DNA of 12,579 nt, from contig CAYIYO010000053.1 of assembly GCA_964367715.1 (NCBI GenBank), positions 1 through 12,579 on the forward strand, given 5' to 3'. The notes beneath the pieces are model-generated. The model did no database searches. It saw only the letters and a program-made list of their open reading frames with translations, and was not told the DNA's origin. This stretch comes from CAYIYO01 sp964367715. Lineage in GTDB: Bacteria; Chlamydiota; Chlamydiia; Chlamydiales; Criblamydiaceae. The position numbers and the translations under genes are program-made. Below are positions 1 through 8,044 of the stretch, one piece after another; position 1 is the stretch's first letter, and each line of letters opens with the position of its first letter.

Positions 1-58
1 ATCTCTTAACCGCGGGGCTTTCGCTGTGTCCAAATGTCAAAATTTATCCGAACCGTGG

Positions 59-107
59 TATACACAAGTGAATTCAAGAATGGGTTTTTGAGCGATGTGA
101 AAGCTCC
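59..107. repeat. Single arm of a palindromic MITE-like repeat
   Basis: The 49 bases match the terminal arm of the full palindrome at 9947-10110. They share the start TATACACAAGTGAATTCAAG, and the GAGCGATGTGAAAGCTCC end matches the reverse complement of that element's right arm with one difference. No opposite arm follows before the operon, so this is a half or decayed copy. It ends about 65 bases before the start codon of the first gene. Bases 1-58 upstream hold no gene or motif that I recognise. Confidence 0.8.
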
Positions 108-108
108 T

Positions 109-137
109 TTGCTACAAATACATTAATTTGTTACCAT
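109..137 (+). promoter_or_regulatory. Possible weak promoter for the chaperone-gcv operon
   Basis: TTGCTA (109-114) and TACCAT (132-137) are separated by 17 bases and lie just downstream of the repeat arm, placing a transcription start roughly 28 bases before ATG 172. Both hexamers depart from consensus. This is the best candidate in a short leader, not a firm call. Confidence 0.25.
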
Positions 138-160
138 TTACTCTTCGTTATTGCAAAAAA

Positions 161-164
161 GAGG
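161..164 (+). promoter_or_regulatory. Shine-Dalgarno GAGG that fixes the start at 172
   Basis: GAGG lies 7 bases before ATG 172. The in-frame TTG at 151 has no purine-rich stretch at the right distance, so ATG 172 is preferred. Confidence 0.7.
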
Positions 165-171
165 CCCCTCA

Positions 172-2631
172 ATGTTAGGATTTTTACGAAAGTACCAGCA
201 GTTTTTTTATATTATCATCACCGTCGTGATTGTGATTTCCTTCTCTTTCTTCGGCACCTATAGTGCATTAGATGCTCCGAATGTAGGCGAACAAGCAGCG
301 TTTGTTGCCATCGACGGCTCTACAATCAGCCGAGCCGAACTCGATGAAATGGTCCTTTTCATCGGCACCGACAGCGAAGATAAACGCAATTTTGGCGGCA
401 GCTGGGGTCCTAACTTCCTCAATAATGGCATCATCCGCGAAGACCTCTTAGCCACAGGAATTGGAGCGTCGATCGCCAACGCCTTTCCTCATGAAATCAA
501 AGAAGACCTGTCGCAACGTCATTTAAAAGAAAAAAACTATACACTCTACGCACATCCTCAAGCAAAGTTTTTGAGCACAGAAAATGCATGGACCTACTTT
601 GCTCCACAGATGGTCTCACAATTTAAAGCGCTGCAACAGGCAAAAGATCCCGCTAATGCGGAGGCATTTAACGCGCGTGTCGCCCTCTTTTTAGGAGAGA
701 AAAGACTCCCTGCACCGATGCTAAGACAGGTGCTCGCTTATCAAGAAAAGCAATACAACTGGATTAGCCACGATCCTACACTTGACCGCACAGACCTCTC
801 CCTCTTCGGCTATCATACACTAGAAGACTGGTTCGGACCGCGCTTTTTACGTTTAAGTGCAGAATACATCATCAACGCAGCGAAAATTGCAGAGCAACGC
901 GGATACCGCGTCTCTAAAGAAGAATCCTTAGCGGATTTGATGCACAATGCTGCCATCAGCTTCGAACAAAATTCAAAAAGCCCTTACCTTGGCGTAAGCA
1001 ATAGCACGCAATATTTTGATGAACAACTTCGTCGCATGCGCATGGATCGCACGACAGCAGTAAAATTATGGCAACAAGTCATGCTTTCACGTCGTCTTTT
1101 CCATGCAATGGGCAGTTCAATGATTGTCGATCCCGAACTATTCAAACCTTTTGTCACTTTTGCCGGCGAAACAACGGAAGGAACGGTCTACCAACTGCCT
1201 GAAGCTCTGCGTCTCGGCGATGCGGAATCGCTTCAAAAATTTGAAGCCTACGTAAAAGCAGTCGGAAAAAATAATAAAGGAATTTCTTTACCTAAAGAAT
1301 TCCGAACACCTGAACAAGTGGGAAAAACAAATCCTGAACTTGTTCAGCAACGCTATGCTCTTGAAGTGTCCGAAGTGAAAAAGACAACTCTTCAAACAAA
1401 AGTCGGCATCAAAGAAACGTGGGAATGGGAAGCGAACGAACAAAATTGGAAAACACTACAAAAAGAATTTCCAGAGTTGGGGGTCAAAAAAGCAGCCACA
1501 CGCGAAGAGCGCATTGCTGCTCTCGATAGTCTCGACACCATCACTCGCAACAAGCTAGATCAATTTGCGCGCAACGCAATCGTTGCTCTGCATCCAGAAT
1601 GGATGACGGAAGCCTTCGACAAAGAACAGCCTCAACTCCTTGTTGTCGGTCTTTCAAAAGAAGGAGTTAATTTTCCATTCAAAGGTGTCTCCGATCGCGC
1701 ACAACTTCTTTCTTTGCTCAATAGCGCCAGCATCCCAGGGCAACCTTCCTCCCCAGAAGGAGAGGCTTCAGCAAAAAAATTAGAAAATTACTCAGGAGAT
1801 GGAACTCATTTTTATCGTATCCGTGTAATGAATCGTGTGGATACTCCGGAAGTGATGACGTTTGCTGAAGCGCAGGAGAGCGGAGCGATCGACACAACCT
1901 TGCAAAAAGCGCTTAAAAAGCACTACGAAGCAATAAAAGAGAAAAATCCAAAGGATTTTCAAAATTCCGATAAATCATGGAAAAATTTCTCGGAAGCAGC
2001 AAATAGCGTCGGCGGACACTACGTTGCAGACATTGTCAAAGCAATCGGCAAAGACTATGTCGAAGCAATGTCCCCTGGCGTCATTCAAAATGATCCTTCG
2101 ACTAACACAACAAATTCATTGCGCTTTTTTAAACACGTGCGTGAAACACAAGCGCAATTTCTTAGCAATCCTGATGCAGAAGCGGAACAAGTTCTCAGCG
2201 AACTTCCTCCTGTAAATGGAAACACTCCAACGGAAACATTTTCTCCTCGTCCTCCGCTGCAAGACCAATGGAAATTAACAAAATCCACCTTTCAAACAAG
2301 TCGTGGACAAGCCAATGCAAAAGTAAGTCCGGAAGCGGCTTTAAATGTTGAAGAAGGCAAATGGTCGTCAATTATCACTCCGTCCAATGGTGACCTTTAC
2401 TTCTTTAAAGTAATGAAAAAAATGAAATCCGTTGCGCAACAAGAAATTGCCGAACAAACAAATAAAGCGCACCGTTTGCTCGGTCTTGAGGCACAAGGAA
2501 AAATGGGGCTGTCTCTGCTTCTTTTGATGAAAGAAAAGAATGCAATCAGCCTCGATTATATGAATAACCAACATGTGGAAATTGAATCCACAGAGCAGGT
2601 CGAAAATGTTCAAGGATCGGAAGGAGGATAG
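172..2631 (+). CDS. Membrane-anchored PpiD/SurA-N-like periplasmic chaperone
   Basis: An 819-residue protein. It opens with a short basic cytoplasmic tail (LRKYQQ) and one hydrophobic segment at about residues 11-30, followed by a long soluble region rich in charged helices. This is the layout of PpiD-type inner-membrane-anchored chaperones, and the FLRKYQQ...FFG opening is typical of the SurA N-terminal-like family. From family knowledge it would help fold outer-membrane or periplasmic proteins. I see no clear parvulin rotamase domain, so enzymatic prolyl isomerase activity is doubtful. The C-terminal region contains a run of hydrophobic leucines (GLSLLLLMKEK) near residue 785. The gene is first in the operon and its 3' end overlaps the next gene by 26 nt. 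Fairly confident on anchor and family, less on exact activity. Confidence 0.8.
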   Translation: MLGFLRKYQQFFYIIITVVIVISFSFFGTYSALDAPNVGEQAAFVAIDGSTISRAELDEMVLFIGTDSEDKRNFGGSWGPNFLNNGIIREDLLATGIGASIANAFPHEIKEDLSQRHLKEKNYTLYAHPQAKFLSTENAWTYFAPQMVSQFKALQQAKDPANAEAFNARVALFLGEKRLPAPMLRQVLAYQEKQYNWISHDPTLDRTDLSLFGYHTLEDWFGPRFLRLSAEYIINAAKIAEQRGYRVSKEESLADLMHNAAISFEQNSKSPYLGVSNSTQYFDEQLRRMRMDRTTAVKLWQQVMLSRRLFHAMGSSMIVDPELFKPFVTFAGETTEGTVYQLPEALRLGDAESLQKFEAYVKAVGKNNKGISLPKEFRTPEQVGKTNPELVQQRYALEVSEVKKTTLQTKVGIKETWEWEANEQNWKTLQKEFPELGVKKAATREERIAALDSLDTITRNKLDQFARNAIVALHPEWMTEAFDKEQPQLLVVGLSKEGVNFPFKGVSDRAQLLSLLNSASIPGQPSSPEGEASAKKLENYSGDGTHFYRIRVMNRVDTPEVMTFAEAQESGAIDTTLQKALKKHYEAIKEKNPKDFQNSDKSWKNFSEAANSVGGHYVADIVKAIGKDYVEAMSPGVIQNDPSTNTTNSLRFFKHVRETQAQFLSNPDAEAEQVLSELPPVNGNTPTETFSPRPPLQDQWKLTKSTFQTSRGQANAKVSPEAALNVEEGKWSSIITPSNGDLYFFKVMKKMKSVAQQEIAEQTNKAHRLLGLEAQGKMGLSLLLLMKEKNAISLDYMNNQHVEIESTEQVENVQGSEGG

Positions 2632-3277
2632 CGAAGACTCTTTTGTCCCGCTTTCCCCTATCAACTTTTTTAAAATCGAAGGCGAGTGTCCCCACACAAA
2701 AGGACACTCCCTCCCCGATCTCACAACCAAAGAAGGCAGGAGCTACTTACTACAAAACACTGCAGCATTGTGCTCAGAAGAATCTTTCGCCGATGTCGCC
2801 ATGGGATGGAATAACGAAGGACTCGCCTTTACAATCTATGTTCATTCTCCCTTTCAAAGCGCCTACTACCCTGATTTGACCGAAGGCGATAGCGTCGAAC
2901 TTTTTATCGATACGCGCGACATCAAAACATCCGGATTTAACACGCGTTTCTGCCACCACTTCTTTTTTCTAGCCGAACCGATGAGTGGGCACCAAGCCGG
3001 AGAAATTACGCGCTTCCGTACAGAAGATGCGCACGCCCACTGTGATCCTCATGATCTTGTTGTCAAAGCACATATGAAATCGACAGCATATATTTTAAAT
3101 ATTTTTATTCCCTCACAATGCCTTCATGGGTATGATCCGACTCAGTTTGATCGGATAGGATTCACCTATCGTATCAACCGTCCCGATGGAGATCCACAGC
3201 ACTTTAGTGCTGTTACGACGGAATACCAGATTGAAGAACAACCCTCCCTTTGGAGCAGCATTAAACTGATACAATGA
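2606..3277 (+). CDS. Conserved protein with CBM9-like fold, gcv-operon member
   Basis: A 223-residue protein without signal peptide or membrane segment. The stretch GDSVELFIDTRD (about residues 94-105) is the hallmark strand-turn of family 9 carbohydrate-binding-like domains. The region from about residue 60 to the C-terminus, with aromatic and His-rich patches (FCHHFFF, HAHCDPHD) and a terminal FDRIGFTYRINRPDG...QPSLW segment, fits one such beta-sandwich domain. It resembles hypothetical proteins of Chlamydiae as I remember them, but the ligand is unknown. ATG 2606 is chosen because it is preceded by an AGCAGG-like site; an earlier in-frame ATG at 2573 would add 11 residues and deepen the overlap with the chaperone gene. 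Its stop overlaps the gcvT start as ATGA, implying coupled translation. Confidence 0.75.
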   Translation: MFKDRKEDSEDSFVPLSPINFFKIEGECPHTKGHSLPDLTTKEGRSYLLQNTAALCSEESFADVAMGWNNEGLAFTIYVHSPFQSAYYPDLTEGDSVELFIDTRDIKTSGFNTRFCHHFFFLAEPMSGHQAGEITRFRTEDAHAHCDPHDLVVKAHMKSTAYILNIFIPSQCLHGYDPTQFDRIGFTYRINRPDGDPQHFSAVTTEYQIEEQPSLWSSIKLIQ

Positions 3278-4362
3278 AAACGATATTATTTAATCGACAT
3301 GACTCTTTAGGTGCAAAAATCGTTGATTTCAACGGATGGGAAATGCCAATCCACTATAAAGGGATCCTTCATGAACACAAAGTTGTTCGTGAAGAGGTGG
3401 GAATTTTCGATGTGTCGCATATGGGACGCATCTCGATTAAAGGTCCGGATGCAGAAATATTTCTCGATTTCCTCTCGACCAATACTATTGCCAACAAAGC
3501 CGACGGTACAGCCACTTATACGGTATTGGCCGATGAACAAGGCGGAAGCATCGATGATGTCATTATCTACCGCAACACTAAAGAAGACTTCTTTGTCGTG
3601 GTCAACGCTGGCAATCGAGACAAAGATCTTCTCCATCTACAAAATCATGCCACACAGTTTGACGTCAGCATCCAAAGTCACTTCCAAGAGGAAGGCATCC
3701 TCGCTATCCAAGGCCCCAAAGCAGAAGCTGTCCTAAAAAAAATCTTTCCCGACTTCTCATCATTACGACCCTTTCACTTCCTACACTTGACTTATGATCA
3801 CCTTCCTTTAATCCTTTCTAAAACAGGATACACAGGGTCGGGAGGAGCAGAAATTTATGCTCCACATGCTCTTATTATAAAACTGTGGGATCTCCTGCTT
3901 GAAATAGGAAAAGAAGAAAATATCGAGCCGATCGGCCTTGGCGCCCGCGATACTCTTCGTCTAGAAATGGGATATGCCCTGTACGACCACGAACTCACCG
4001 CCACTATTCCTGCTAATGAAAGTGTCTCTGCATGGACAGTAAAGTTCGAAAAAAAAGAATTTCTAGGAAAAGAAGCCCTACAAAAAATCGAACACTCATC
4101 GTCCAAGCGTCATCCCTACGGCATTGTAATGGTAGATAAAGGAATTCCCCGCGCCGGATACGACATCTATTTTGAAGGAACTCCCATCGGCATTGTTACC
4201 TCCGGAACGCACTCTCCTTCGCTCAATATAGGGATTGCACTGATCCTCACGACGAAAAAATTAAATGATGGCGACACAATCGAGGTAATGATCCGCTCGC
4301 ATCCATGCAAAGCCAAAGTGACCCCATTACCTTTTTATCGCGACAACCGAAAGGAAAAATAA
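3274..4362 (+). CDS. gcvT: Aminomethyltransferase, glycine cleavage T-protein
   Basis: A 362-residue protein, the normal length for bacterial GcvT. It takes the aminomethyl group from lipoyl-GcvH, releases ammonia and passes the methylene unit to tetrahydrofolate in the cytoplasm. Recognisable features in order: N-terminal FNGWEMPIHY (19-28), DVSHMGR (46-52), GGSIDD with the conserved acidic pair at D94/D95 used in folate-dependent catalysis, GYTGSGG near residue 190, GLGARDTLRLEMGY near 222-235, and C-terminal TSGTHSPSLNIGIAL. No key motif is missing. Its start overlaps the upstream stop by 4 nt and gcvH begins 3 nt after its stop. Confidence 0.97.
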   Translation: MKTILFNRHDSLGAKIVDFNGWEMPIHYKGILHEHKVVREEVGIFDVSHMGRISIKGPDAEIFLDFLSTNTIANKADGTATYTVLADEQGGSIDDVIIYRNTKEDFFVVVNAGNRDKDLLHLQNHATQFDVSIQSHFQEEGILAIQGPKAEAVLKKIFPDFSSLRPFHFLHLTYDHLPLILSKTGYTGSGGAEIYAPHALIIKLWDLLLEIGKEENIEPIGLGARDTLRLEMGYALYDHELTATIPANESVSAWTVKFEKKEFLGKEALQKIEHSSSKRHPYGIVMVDKGIPRAGYDIYFEGTPIGIVTSGTHSPSLNIGIALILTTKKLNDGDTIEVMIRSHPCKAKVTPLPFYRDNRKEK

Positions 4363-4365
4363 AAA

Positions 4366-4728
4366 ATGCACTTTACAGACACTCACGAATGGATAAATCT
4401 CGACGGTGATATCGGCACCGTTGGCATCACGGACTATGCACAAAAAGAGCTAGGAGACATCGTTTACATCGAACTTCCCACCATCGGCGCAGCAGTAAAA
4501 GCAAGCCAAGAAGCGGTGGTATTAGAATCCACAAAAGCGGCAGCCGATGTCTATTCTCCGGTCTCCGGCACGATTGTCGAAGTGAATAATAAACTTGCCG
4601 AACAAACAGAACTGGTGAACAATGCTCCCGAGGGAGAAGGGTGGCTCTTTAAGGTTAAATTAAAAGACCTACAAGAGCTGAATGCATTGATGGATACCTC
4701 GACTTACCATAATAAATTTAAAAAATAA
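4366..4728 (+). CDS. gcvH: Glycine cleavage H-protein (lipoyl carrier)
   Basis: A 120-residue lipoyl-domain protein that shuttles the aminomethyl intermediate between the P, T and L proteins. The lipoylation site is Lys57 in VLESTKAAADVYSP, and the early HEWI motif (7-10) and GITDYAQKELGDIVY (20-34) are typical. ATG 4366 is preceded by AAGGA at 4351-4355. Lipoate must be attached by enzymes encoded outside the window. As I recall, the Chlamydiaceae keep a GcvH gene without the full pathway, so its presence here beside T and P is notable for the phylum. Confidence 0.97.
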   Translation: MHFTDTHEWINLDGDIGTVGITDYAQKELGDIVYIELPTIGAAVKASQEAVVLESTKAAADVYSPVSGTIVEVNNKLAEQTELVNNAPEGEGWLFKVKLKDLQELNALMDTSTYHNKFKK

Positions 4729-4754
4729 AATCGCCTGAAAAAGGATGAGAAAAT

Positions 4755-6140
4755 ATGGATTTCGCATCAAATCAACATCCACAAATCAAAGAAATGCTCG
4801 CAACAATTGGCGTGGATTCGATTTTGGATCTTTTTTGCGACATCCCTAACAACCTTTTGCTACCTTCTCCTTCGACCGACGATGGCATATCGGAGTACGA
4901 AGGCCTGCGTCTGATGGAAACACTCGCCTCTCATAACACATTTTCTCAGTTTGATAACTATCTGGGAGGCGGTGCTTACGAACATCATATCCCCGCACTA
5001 ACACAAGCAATCTGTCAGAAATCGGAATTCCTGACCGCCTACACACCCTATCAAGCAGAAGCTTCTCAAGGGATGCTACAAAGCATCTTTGAATTCCAGT
5101 CCTCGATCTGCGCACTAACAGGAATGGACGCCGCAAATGCATCAGTATATGACGGAGCAAATGCATGCGCAGAAGCCATTCTTATGTGCATACGTCAACA
5201 AAAAGAAAAGAAAAAAGTTCTGATCTCCGGCGCACTAAATCCTTTTTATCGCGGCGTGATCGACCAATATCTAGAATGCCATGCTCTTGAAGTGATTACG
5301 ATCCCTTTCAACCACGACGGCTCCTGTGATACGAATGCTTTAGCACAACATCTCGACACAACAACTGCTGCAGTCGTCTTTCAATCTCCTAACTTTTTTG
5401 GATGCATCGAAGAGATGCGCTCTCTTTCAGAAAAAGCAAAAACAATGGGCGCCCTTGTCATCCTTTGTGCCAATCCTCTTTCTTATGGTCTCTTCGCCAC
5501 AGCCGCAGAACTGGGTGTTGATATCGCTGTCGGCGACTGCCAACCTCTCGGTCTAGCACTAAACTTCGGTGGGCCCTACGCAGGATACGTCGCCTGCCGC
5601 GACGCGCTTATACGACAACTCCCCGGCCGTATCATCGGCGAAACGGTCGATAAAAAAGGCGAACGCGGCTTTGTCCTCACGCTACAAGCACGCGAACAAC
5701 ACATCCGTCGCGAAAAAGCCACCTCGAATATTTGCACCAACCAATCACTCGCTGCTCTTGCTTCTCTCATCACGATGCTCTGGTACGGTCCAGAAGGCCT
5801 AAAAAAACTCGCCTCCACCAACTACCAACGCGCACATTACCTCCAACACGCTCTTAGTAAAAGCGGATGTATCGTAGTAAACACTCATTTTTTCAACGAA
5901 TTTATTGTCGACTTTAACCTTCCTATCGACACTGTCCTTTCCCACTTTCGCACGCATGGAATCGAACCCGGTATCCCTCTCGGACAGTACCATAAACAAT
6001 ATCCCAACAGTCTCCTCGTCGCCGTCACCGAGACGAAGTCAAAAGAACAGTTGGATCACTATGTCACTATCGCCAACATGATGAGGTCCACACGTGAAGA
6101 CAGCATTCGAAAAGTCACAGCCAGAACAAAAAGCGTATAG
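4755..6140 (+). CDS. gcvPA: Glycine dehydrogenase (decarboxylating) subunit 1
   Basis: A 461-residue N-terminal half of a split P-protein. With GcvPB it forms the PLP enzyme that decarboxylates glycine and loads the aminomethyl group on GcvH. Diagnostic motifs are NYLGGGAYEHHIP (68-80), FLTAYTPYQAEASQG (92-106), FEFQS and ALTGMDAANASVYDGANACAEA (120-141), and later LGLALNFGGPYAGY and IGETVDKKGERGFVLTLQAREQHIRREKATSNICTNQ split over about residues 265-330. ATG 4755 follows an AAGGATGAG site, 26 nt after gcvH. The 3' end overlaps gcvPB by 47 nt. Separate A and B subunits are the form found in many thermophiles, Firmicutes and Chlamydiae; proteobacteria such as E. coli have a single fused chain. 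Confidence 0.97.
   Translation: MDFASNQHPQIKEMLATIGVDSILDLFCDIPNNLLLPSPSTDDGISEYEGLRLMETLASHNTFSQFDNYLGGGAYEHHIPALTQAICQKSEFLTAYTPYQAEASQGMLQSIFEFQSSICALTGMDAANASVYDGANACAEAILMCIRQQKEKKKVLISGALNPFYRGVIDQYLECHALEVITIPFNHDGSCDTNALAQHLDTTTAAVVFQSPNFFGCIEEMRSLSEKAKTMGALVILCANPLSYGLFATAAELGVDIAVGDCQPLGLALNFGGPYAGYVACRDALIRQLPGRIIGETVDKKGERGFVLTLQAREQHIRREKATSNICTNQSLAALASLITMLWYGPEGLKKLASTNYQRAHYLQHALSKSGCIVVNTHFFNEFIVDFNLPIDTVLSHFRTHGIEPGIPLGQYHKQYPNSLLVAVTETKSKEQLDHYVTIANMMRSTREDSIRKVTARTKSV
6083..6086 (+). promoter_or_regulatory. Shine-Dalgarno GAGG supporting the GTG start of gcvPB
   Basis: GAGG lies inside gcvPA, 7 bases before GTG 6094. No in-frame ATG with a comparable site is visible nearby, so a GTG start with a long gene overlap is favoured. 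Confidence 0.65.
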
Positions 6141-7539
6141 CCTACCAAAAGATGACGAGGCTTTTGCGAATTTTATCCCTCCCAAAAAGTTGCAACGGCA
6201 ATCCCATGTGGGTCTTCCAGAAATGTCGGAAATCGACCTCACCCGCCATTTCAGCAAGCTGGCACAAAGAAATTTGGGAATCGATACCACATTTTATCCA
6301 CTAGGCAGTTGCACAATGAAGCTCAATCCGCGCATCAACGAACAATGCGCCGCCCTCCCGGGCTTCACAAGAACTCACCCTTTAGCTCCGGATAACGAAG
6401 TACAAGGAAATCTATTCCTCATTCACGATTTAATTCGCATTCTATGCTCCATCAGCGGCATGACGGCAGGAACACTAGTGCCCAATGCAGGTGCACAGGG
6501 AGAATTTACCGGCGTGAAAATGATTCGTGCCTACCACATGAAAAAAGGCGATGACCAAAGAAAAGAAATTCTTGTTCCCGATAATGCCCACGGCACGAAC
6601 CCCGCGACAGCTGCAATGGCAGGATATCAAATCATCTCCATTCGTACCAACGACAAAGGCGACATGGATCTAGCACAGCTGCGCAATGCCCTCTCCCCGC
6701 GCACTGCAGGATTAATGTTAACCAATCCCAACACACTTGGTCTTTTCAGCCCGACCATTACAACCATCTCCTCTCTTATTCACGAAAAAGGGGGACTTCT
6801 TTACTACGATGGAGCCAACCTCAATGCCATTCTTAACATGGTACGTCCAGGAGATATGGGATTCGATGTGATGCACATCAATCTACACAAAACATTTTCT
6901 ACTCCCCATGGAGGAGGAGGGCCTGGATCGGGTCCTGTCCTATGCAACGACCGTTTAAAGGAATTCCTTCCTGTTCCGCAAGTAATAAAAGAAGGTGATC
7001 ACTATCGTACACAATGGGCGCACGCGGATACCATTGGGCACATGGCAACTTTTCATGGAAATTTCGGCATCTATCTAAGAGCGTATATTTATGCACGCTT
7101 GCACGGAAACTTTGGCCTACGCCGCATTGCCGAAATGGCAGTGTTGAATGCAAACTATCTCAAAGCAAAAATGCAGGATTTGTTGACGATTCCCTACCCT
7201 CAACCTTGCATGCATGAATTTGTTGTACAAGCCGACCGCTTCCTTGATAAAGGAGTTAAAGCATACGACATCGCAAAACGTCTTCTCGATTATGGGATCC
7301 ATGCCCCCACAGTCTATTTCCCACTGATCGTTAAAGAATGTCTCCTTATCGAACCTACCGAAAGCGAATCAAAAGAAACGCTAGACAACTTTATAGAAGT
7401 ACTTTCACAAATCATCGAGGAAATTAAAGAAAATCCAGAAATGATAAAAAACGCCCCCTTCAACACCCCTGTCTCACGCCTTGATGAAGTGCGCGCAGCA
7501 AAATTTCCCCTCCTTAAACACACAAGGAAATCCACATGA
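6094..7539 (+). CDS. gcvPB: Glycine dehydrogenase (decarboxylating) subunit 2
   Basis: A 481-residue C-terminal half of the split P-protein, which carries the PLP cofactor. The Schiff-base lysine is Lys266 in INLHKTFSTPHGGGGPGSGP. Other family motifs are TTFYPLGSCTMKLNP (65-79), LVPNAGAQGEFTG (about 127-139), PDNAHGTNPATAAMAGY (about 161-177) and MLTNPNTLGLF. Translation probably starts at GTG 6094, giving a 47-nt overlap with gcvPA in another frame and suggesting coupling that balances the two subunits. Its stop overlaps the next start as ATGA. Length and motifs are complete. Confidence 0.97.
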   Translation: MKTAFEKSQPEQKAYSLPKDDEAFANFIPPKKLQRQSHVGLPEMSEIDLTRHFSKLAQRNLGIDTTFYPLGSCTMKLNPRINEQCAALPGFTRTHPLAPDNEVQGNLFLIHDLIRILCSISGMTAGTLVPNAGAQGEFTGVKMIRAYHMKKGDDQRKEILVPDNAHGTNPATAAMAGYQIISIRTNDKGDMDLAQLRNALSPRTAGLMLTNPNTLGLFSPTITTISSLIHEKGGLLYYDGANLNAILNMVRPGDMGFDVMHINLHKTFSTPHGGGGPGSGPVLCNDRLKEFLPVPQVIKEGDHYRTQWAHADTIGHMATFHGNFGIYLRAYIYARLHGNFGLRRIAEMAVLNANYLKAKMQDLLTIPYPQPCMHEFVVQADRFLDKGVKAYDIAKRLLDYGIHAPTVYFPLIVKECLLIEPTESESKETLDNFIEVLSQIIEEIKENPEMIKNAPFNTPVSRLDEVRAAKFPLLKHTRKST

Positions 7540-7907
7540 ATTCATTAACCAAAACATGTCTCACTCCTTTTATCACCTCTACTCGCCGTTACTCCTCTCT
7601 TGCACCGAAAGAAATAGAATCCATAAAAAAACGATACGACTATTTTCGATGCACAGCAATTGGAGGAGCTGCATTGGGAACTGTCCTTGGATGCCTCTGT
7701 GGAAAATGGTACGGAGAAATAAAAAATGAGATATCAGCAGAAAAAGACTCTTTTACTCCGGAAAAAAAGAAATGGAACGTCATCACTTCTGCAGCCATAG
7801 GAGCAGCATGTGGACTTCCCGTAGGCATTCTTGCCGGCCCGTCTGTCCTCCCCATCCTGGTTCTATGCGGAATCTATACACAAGTGAATTCAAAAACCGA
7901 TTCTTGA
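7536..7907 (+). CDS. Small glycine-rich membrane protein, last gene of operon
   Basis: A 123-residue protein that I do not recognise. It has two glycine/alanine-rich hydrophobic segments at about residues 39-56 (GGAALGTVLG) and 82-114 (SAAIGAACGLPVGILAGPSVLPILVLCG), the GxxxG spacing of a glycine-zipper hairpin, separated by a charged loop (KNEISAEKD...EKKKW). The first 25 residues lack acidic residues and contain TRRYSSLA. AAGGA at 7524-7528 lies 7 nt before ATG 7536, and the start overlaps the gcvPB stop by 4 nt, so it is almost certainly translated. The last 11 codons and the stop lie within the palindromic repeat at 7875-7922, so the original C-terminus has probably been replaced. No link to glycine cleavage is evident. 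Confidence 0.7.
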   Translation: MNSLTKTCLTPFITSTRRYSSLAPKEIESIKKRYDYFRCTAIGGAALGTVLGCLCGKWYGEIKNEISAEKDSFTPEKKKWNVITSAAIGAACGLPVGILAGPSVLPILVLCGIYTQVNSKTDS

Positions 7908-7922
7908 TTTCACTTGCGTATA
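7875..7922. mobile_element. 48-bp mini-palindrome, internally deleted MITE copy
   Basis: The left 19 bases (TATACACAAGTGAATTCAA) and right 19 bases (TTGATTTCACTTGCGTATA) are inverted copies with two mismatches, around a 10-base centre. They match the two ends of the 164-bp element at 9947-10110 with the middle removed. TA flanks both ends (7875-7876 and 7921-7922), consistent with TA target-site duplication. The transcript could fold into a long hairpin at the operon end, but no T-tract follows directly, so an intrinsic terminator role is unproven. Confidence 0.8.
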
Positions 7923-7980
7923 TAATTCAGATAAAGAAACAAAAAGTTTATATTTTTCGCATAAAAAATTTGATTAAAAA

Positions 7981-8009
7981 TTGACTTTTATTTAAACTAT
8001 TGATATAAT
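7981..8009 (+). promoter_or_regulatory. Near-consensus sigma70/sigma66 promoter for the 187-aa gene
   Basis: TTGACT (7981-7986) and a perfect TATAAT (8004-8009) are separated by exactly 17 bases within very AT-rich sequence. The predicted start, about 8016, leaves a leader of roughly 30 bases before ATG 8045. This is the strongest promoter-like sequence in the window. Confidence 0.75.
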
Positions 8010-8044
8010 AATCAATTAATAATTATCAAATATTTGGATAAGAG

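Noticed and set aside
1..58. Possible degenerate second arm of the palindromic element (CGCGGGGCTTTC resembles an inner-arm motif)
   Set aside because: Only about a dozen bases resemble the arm and the rest does not align.
2619..2645. Strong Shine-Dalgarno-like GGAAGGAGG at the end of the chaperone gene, followed by a TTG-started 78-codon ORF
   Set aside because: The TTG lies about 15 bases away and its ORF is out of frame with the well-supported CBM9-like protein. The GGAGG also encodes the final glycines of the chaperone.
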